From NCBI GenBank assembly GCA_006176705.1, contig QRFJ01000303.1, positions 496,001 to 560,000 on the forward strand: a DNA stretch of 64,000 nucleotides. Reading direction: 5' to 3'. The notes below the pieces were generated by a model, which was given only the letters and a program-made list of their open reading frames with translations, had not been told where the DNA came from and made no database searches. Within the stretch, counting starts at the first letter, position 1. Every line of letters starts with the position of its first letter. This document shows, piece after piece, positions 60,841 through 64,000 of this stretch. The DNA is from Cocos nucifera (Eukaryota > Streptophyta > Magnoliopsida > Arecales > Arecaceae). Made by a program: the position numbers and the translations under genes.

Positions 60841-62816
60841 CATGTAAAGGCCCCTTAGTAGGTAACTATACCAAGAGGTTCGCATTCAGCTCTGATGGAT
60901 TGCCACCATATACTGCTAGATGTCACTGATGGATTTTGGGAGCAATTAGAATGATTTAGATGATCGATCATTCTAACTGTACGAATCAGAAGAGTTCTGA
61001 TCCATCGAAAGAAGTTTCGATGATGTCGATGATAGAGATCATGACATATCCTATTACTATACAGAACTGAAGCTAACTAAGTCACACAAATAAGAGTTTG
61101 AATCTAGTGATCATCAATTGAACCGATCCAATTTAATTGATCTGAATGAGATTCAATTAGGTTCAAGAAAATCGTGCTAGCACTCAATTGAACCTAACGT
61201 TCTTCTTTTACTATCATAAATAGCTGTCCTGACTGAGCCAAAGGAGTTTGTGCTCGATTAGAGGTTTTCACTTGATCTGACTAGAGCCTGTCTAGATCAG
61301 AAAAGATTATCTTATTTTTGTAAGATAATATCTGCCATTTTTGGTCACCTGCCATTTCTCGTCCTTTGACTTTGGTCAAAAGTTGACCTTTGATTGATCA
61401 AATGTTGACCATTGATACTTTAATTTTTGACCACATGTCGTGCACCTATTAGAGAGCTGGTTGGAGCTTGTCCTTCTGCTAGAACCTGGCAAGGAGGAGG
61501 ACGCATGCCAAGGCAAGGAGGAGGGCGCATGCCACCCTTGGCGTGCGCCCAAGCTGGAGGTGCCCAGGAGTCCCTGTTAGATAAGGACTCCATCTCCTTT
61601 TTGGATTCCAAACAAACTCCTCCTAAGAACCAAGTTTGACTGCTCTTAGGTGCCATCTAAGGAGGAATCCAAGAGACTCTATTTTCACCAATCAGATTTA
61701 GATCTGATTTTACAAAGGATTGTGATTGGTTGGAAAGAAGAGGAGTTGGATCATGCATAGTCTATAAATAACACCCTACACCCAACTCAAAGAGCATTGA
61801 AAAATCCCATGCCCCAGGCTGCCTCTCCTCTCCTCCTCCATGCCAAGTCCATCTTCTCCCTCTCCTCTCCATGCCCAAAGGAGTTTGGGATCTTAGTTGA
61901 TGCAATCCAGATGAGAGAAAGGCGACAGAAAGCTAGAAGGCTGCGTTGCTGCAAAGGACAACTGCTGATCTTCAAAAGATATTTTGAAGATCCTCCAGAT
62001 CAGATCCAGATTTAATTTTTGAAGACGTGATAGAGAAGAAGAGGATCTCTAGATCCAACCTAAGTGGATATCGGTAGAGGCCAAGCACTTGTGTGGCTAG
62101 ATCTAGAACCTTCCGCTGCTTGCAGGATCATTAATGGGTAATAGGATTATTTTGCATCAAGGTAAATTAAATTTGATTTAATTCATCTAGATTTTATTTT
62201 AATTATTAGAATAATAAGAATTAGATCTGAAATATCTTAAATCTAATTTGGATCAAAGAAAAAAAATTTTGAAATATATCGCTTGATCCGATCAGATCTG
62301 AACGAACCTAATCCAAAAAATCAGAATTTTCCTTCATTCATAACATTAGCCTCTTCAGTCAAGAGAAAGTATGTGTGGATAGGAACCATTCCCACAGACG
62401 GTGCCAGTATTACAATTGTAGTCAAGGAGTCGGATGGCTTTTGATAGTTAGGTTGGCTCCGTGCCCATATATGTGAAGTATTGTCCACTTCGACCTCTAG
62501 CCCATGGCATGAGGTCTCATGATTTTGCCTTTAAAAGGCATCTTACATAGGAGAAAAGATTCTAATCCATTTAAGCCAACTTCTTCTTGACTCATAAGCG
62601 ATATGGGACTAAAGCCATCCCCCTACAATAGAACTTATACACATTTCAGCGAGGCAACTAGAGAGTTCAAGAGTTAACGGAGATTGAGACCATCCCACCT
62701 ACTTGTGAAGCTAATGAACTTTTTGTGCTCTACATAATAATTTCTCCTATAATAGCACTTTAAGATTGTATCTAGTTTAGGCTGTTCAATTTCTCACTTT
62801 TCATGTTCCGATGACT
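60841..62816 (+). repeat. LTR-like / copia debris
   Basis: 'ctctgatggattgccaccat' (60892-60911) resembles the inverse of the 6739-7396 remnant. A TATA-like 'gtctataaataacacc' lies near 61760. 'ggaggaggacgcatgcc' is duplicated at 61490-61535. 'gtggctagatctagaacctt' near 62090 is LTR-like in style. No edges or domains can be fixed. Confidence 0.4.
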
Positions 62817-64000
62817 TGTTGTTAATGGCGGGGACAACAAAGAAAGATGCTTTGAAGATGATATAAATCATGATGAAATATTATGCTTGTTATGGAATAT
62901 AAATTAGTCTCTCTATCATTCATGGACATGTGGCAAGTAATTATATAAAAGGCAGTAACATCTTTGCTATTAAAAGAAATCCAAAAATTGAAGAATTTTT
63001 GTGATAGATTTAATGCCAACAAAAAAAAAGATGGTGGCTCATAATGAGAGAATAATATTTCATCTCTTAATTTTCATCTCCAACTTCAACGTATCCTTTC
63101 TCCACACCAATATAAATAGGGCCAAAAGACCCCAAAAAAGGCAAACTCTGAAAGGGAGAAGCTCCCATAACTCAAAGCTTTCGTGGTGGAAGGCTCACAA
63201 GCCCTCATTCATCGTATATTCTTTTTTTCCTCCTATAAGTCAGAAGGCTAAGAAGATAATCAAAAGACCGAGTAAGTAAGAAAGTCAAGAAGGTCATCAA
63301 AAGACCGAGTAAGTTCAACCTCATCATAAGGCCAAGTCGACCTCCCTAGAAGGTCAAGTAAGTTCAACTCCACCAGAAGGATGAGTAAGTTTGACTCATC
63401 AAAAGATTGAGTAAATCGATCTCACCAGAAAGTTGAGTAAATTCGACCTCATCAGAAAGCCGAGTAAGTCGACCTTCCTAGAAGGCCAAGTAAGTTCAAC
63501 CTCACTAGAAAGTCGAGTAAGTCGATATTTTCAGAAGGCCGAGCAAGTTCGATCTCATCAAAAGATCGAGTAAGTTCGACTCATCATAAAGTCGAGTAAG
63601 TTTGACCTTATTAAAAAGTCGAGTAAGTTGAACTTATCAAAAAGTTGAGTAAATCGATCTTCCTAGAAGGCCGAGTAAGTTCGATCTCACTAGAAGGCTG
63701 GGTAAGTTCTACTCATCAAAAGACTGAGTAAGTCGATCTTCCCAAAAGATTGAGTAAGTTTGACTCATCAGAAGATCGAGTAAATCGACCACACCAGAAA
63801 GTCGACTAAGTCGACATCATCAAAAGGCCTAGAAGACTGAAGTAAAAGGAAATAAAGGTCATCCAAAACCAAGATAACTAGAATAGGATAAATTTTATAG
63901 TAAATTTTTTATTATAATCTTATTATTCCTATTCTTCTAAAACCCAATTTGACTTAACCATCGAAGGGTCCAACTAGAGCCAATCCAGTGAGCTTTTTTA
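62817..64000 (+). repeat. Partial LTR running off the window
   Basis: Possible start TGTTGTTAATGG. TATA-like 'ccaatataaatagg' near 63105. Then comes a tandem array and, at 63945-63990, 'aatttgacttaacc' and 'gggtccaactagagccaat'. The latter recall 'ccactggagccaact' near the end of the LTR of element C (22978-22992). The end is outside the window. Confidence 0.5.
63240..63835 (+). repeat. Tandem array of about 30-bp units
   Basis: Roughly 20 units built on 'agaaggccgagtaagttcga' followed by 'cctcatc', with many substitutions and some shortened units. It lies where the LTR's transcribed part would be, after the TATA-like box. Confidence 0.85.

Noticed and set aside
63240..63835. CRISPR-like repeat-spacer array
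   Set aside because: Units are directly tandem without unique spacers and diverge freely; it sits in an LTR of a plant genome.
1..64000. tRNA and rRNA genes
   Set aside because: I looked for A/B-box and acceptor-stem patterns and for conserved rRNA words and saw none; the GGTATCAGAGC-like hits are retroelement primer sites.

Overview
This is nuclear DNA from a seed plant with a large, repeat-rich genome. The evidence is plant spliceosomal introns, a chloroplast-type transit peptide on one gene, and layers of plant Ty1/copia, Ty3/gypsy (Tat-like and Athila-like) and L1-like elements. The style of the repeats suggests a monocot, perhaps a palm, but nothing here proves it. Most of the window is transposon sequence in various states of decay. 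I see only two host genes, both on the + strand at about 40-58 kb.

Layout. 1-6738: a copia LTR split by a 5.2-kb gypsy element (A, 822-6028) with a 5-bp target duplication. 6739-9450: minus-strand copia debris with recognisable gag and pre-integrase pieces. 9450-12540: AT-rich sequence without genes. 12547-17162: minus-strand gypsy element B with a perfect 5-bp target duplication, sitting in one arm of an AT-rich foldback (17165-18290). 18687-18837: a small MITE. 19077-21235: three adjacent foldback elements. 22249-27770: gypsy element C with gag, protease, RT, two RNase H regions and broken integrase. 29950-33015: minus-strand copia LTR plus gag. 33020-36933: 5'-truncated L1-type LINE. 37611-38559: solo LTR with a perfect target duplication. 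38674-39345: another LTR-like remnant.

Host genes. At 39972-48129 an eight-exon gene encodes a 497-residue RING-CH (RINGv, MARCH-like) membrane protein, predicted to be an E3 ubiquitin ligase. All splice phases agree, and one intron uses GC-AG ends. At 49785-57651 five exons of a chloroplast-targeted tyrosine/tryptophan permease-like gene are recognisable. It has a one-base frameshift, its C-terminal exons are not found, and its second intron carries a 6.1-kb gypsy insertion. It looks like a pseudogene or a gene in decay.

The gypsy insertion in that intron is the oddest structure here. Its two LTRs are inverted (both U5 ends face outward), with one partial pol between them and a near-perfect 5-bp target duplication. 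It belongs with A and B to one family, marked by TATTG/CAATA-type termini and by tandem arrays in the LTR and next to the polypurine tract. Downstream, 58430-60840 is a degenerate Athila-like pol, 60841-62816 LTR-like debris, and 62817-64000 the start of another LTR with a tandem array of about 30 bp units, running off the window.

I found no rRNA, tRNA or CRISPR, and no convincing new biochemical system. The novelty is structural: the inverted-LTR insertion, the array-bearing gypsy family with gag-only members, the triple foldback, and a MITE family with a copy upstream of the permease gene.
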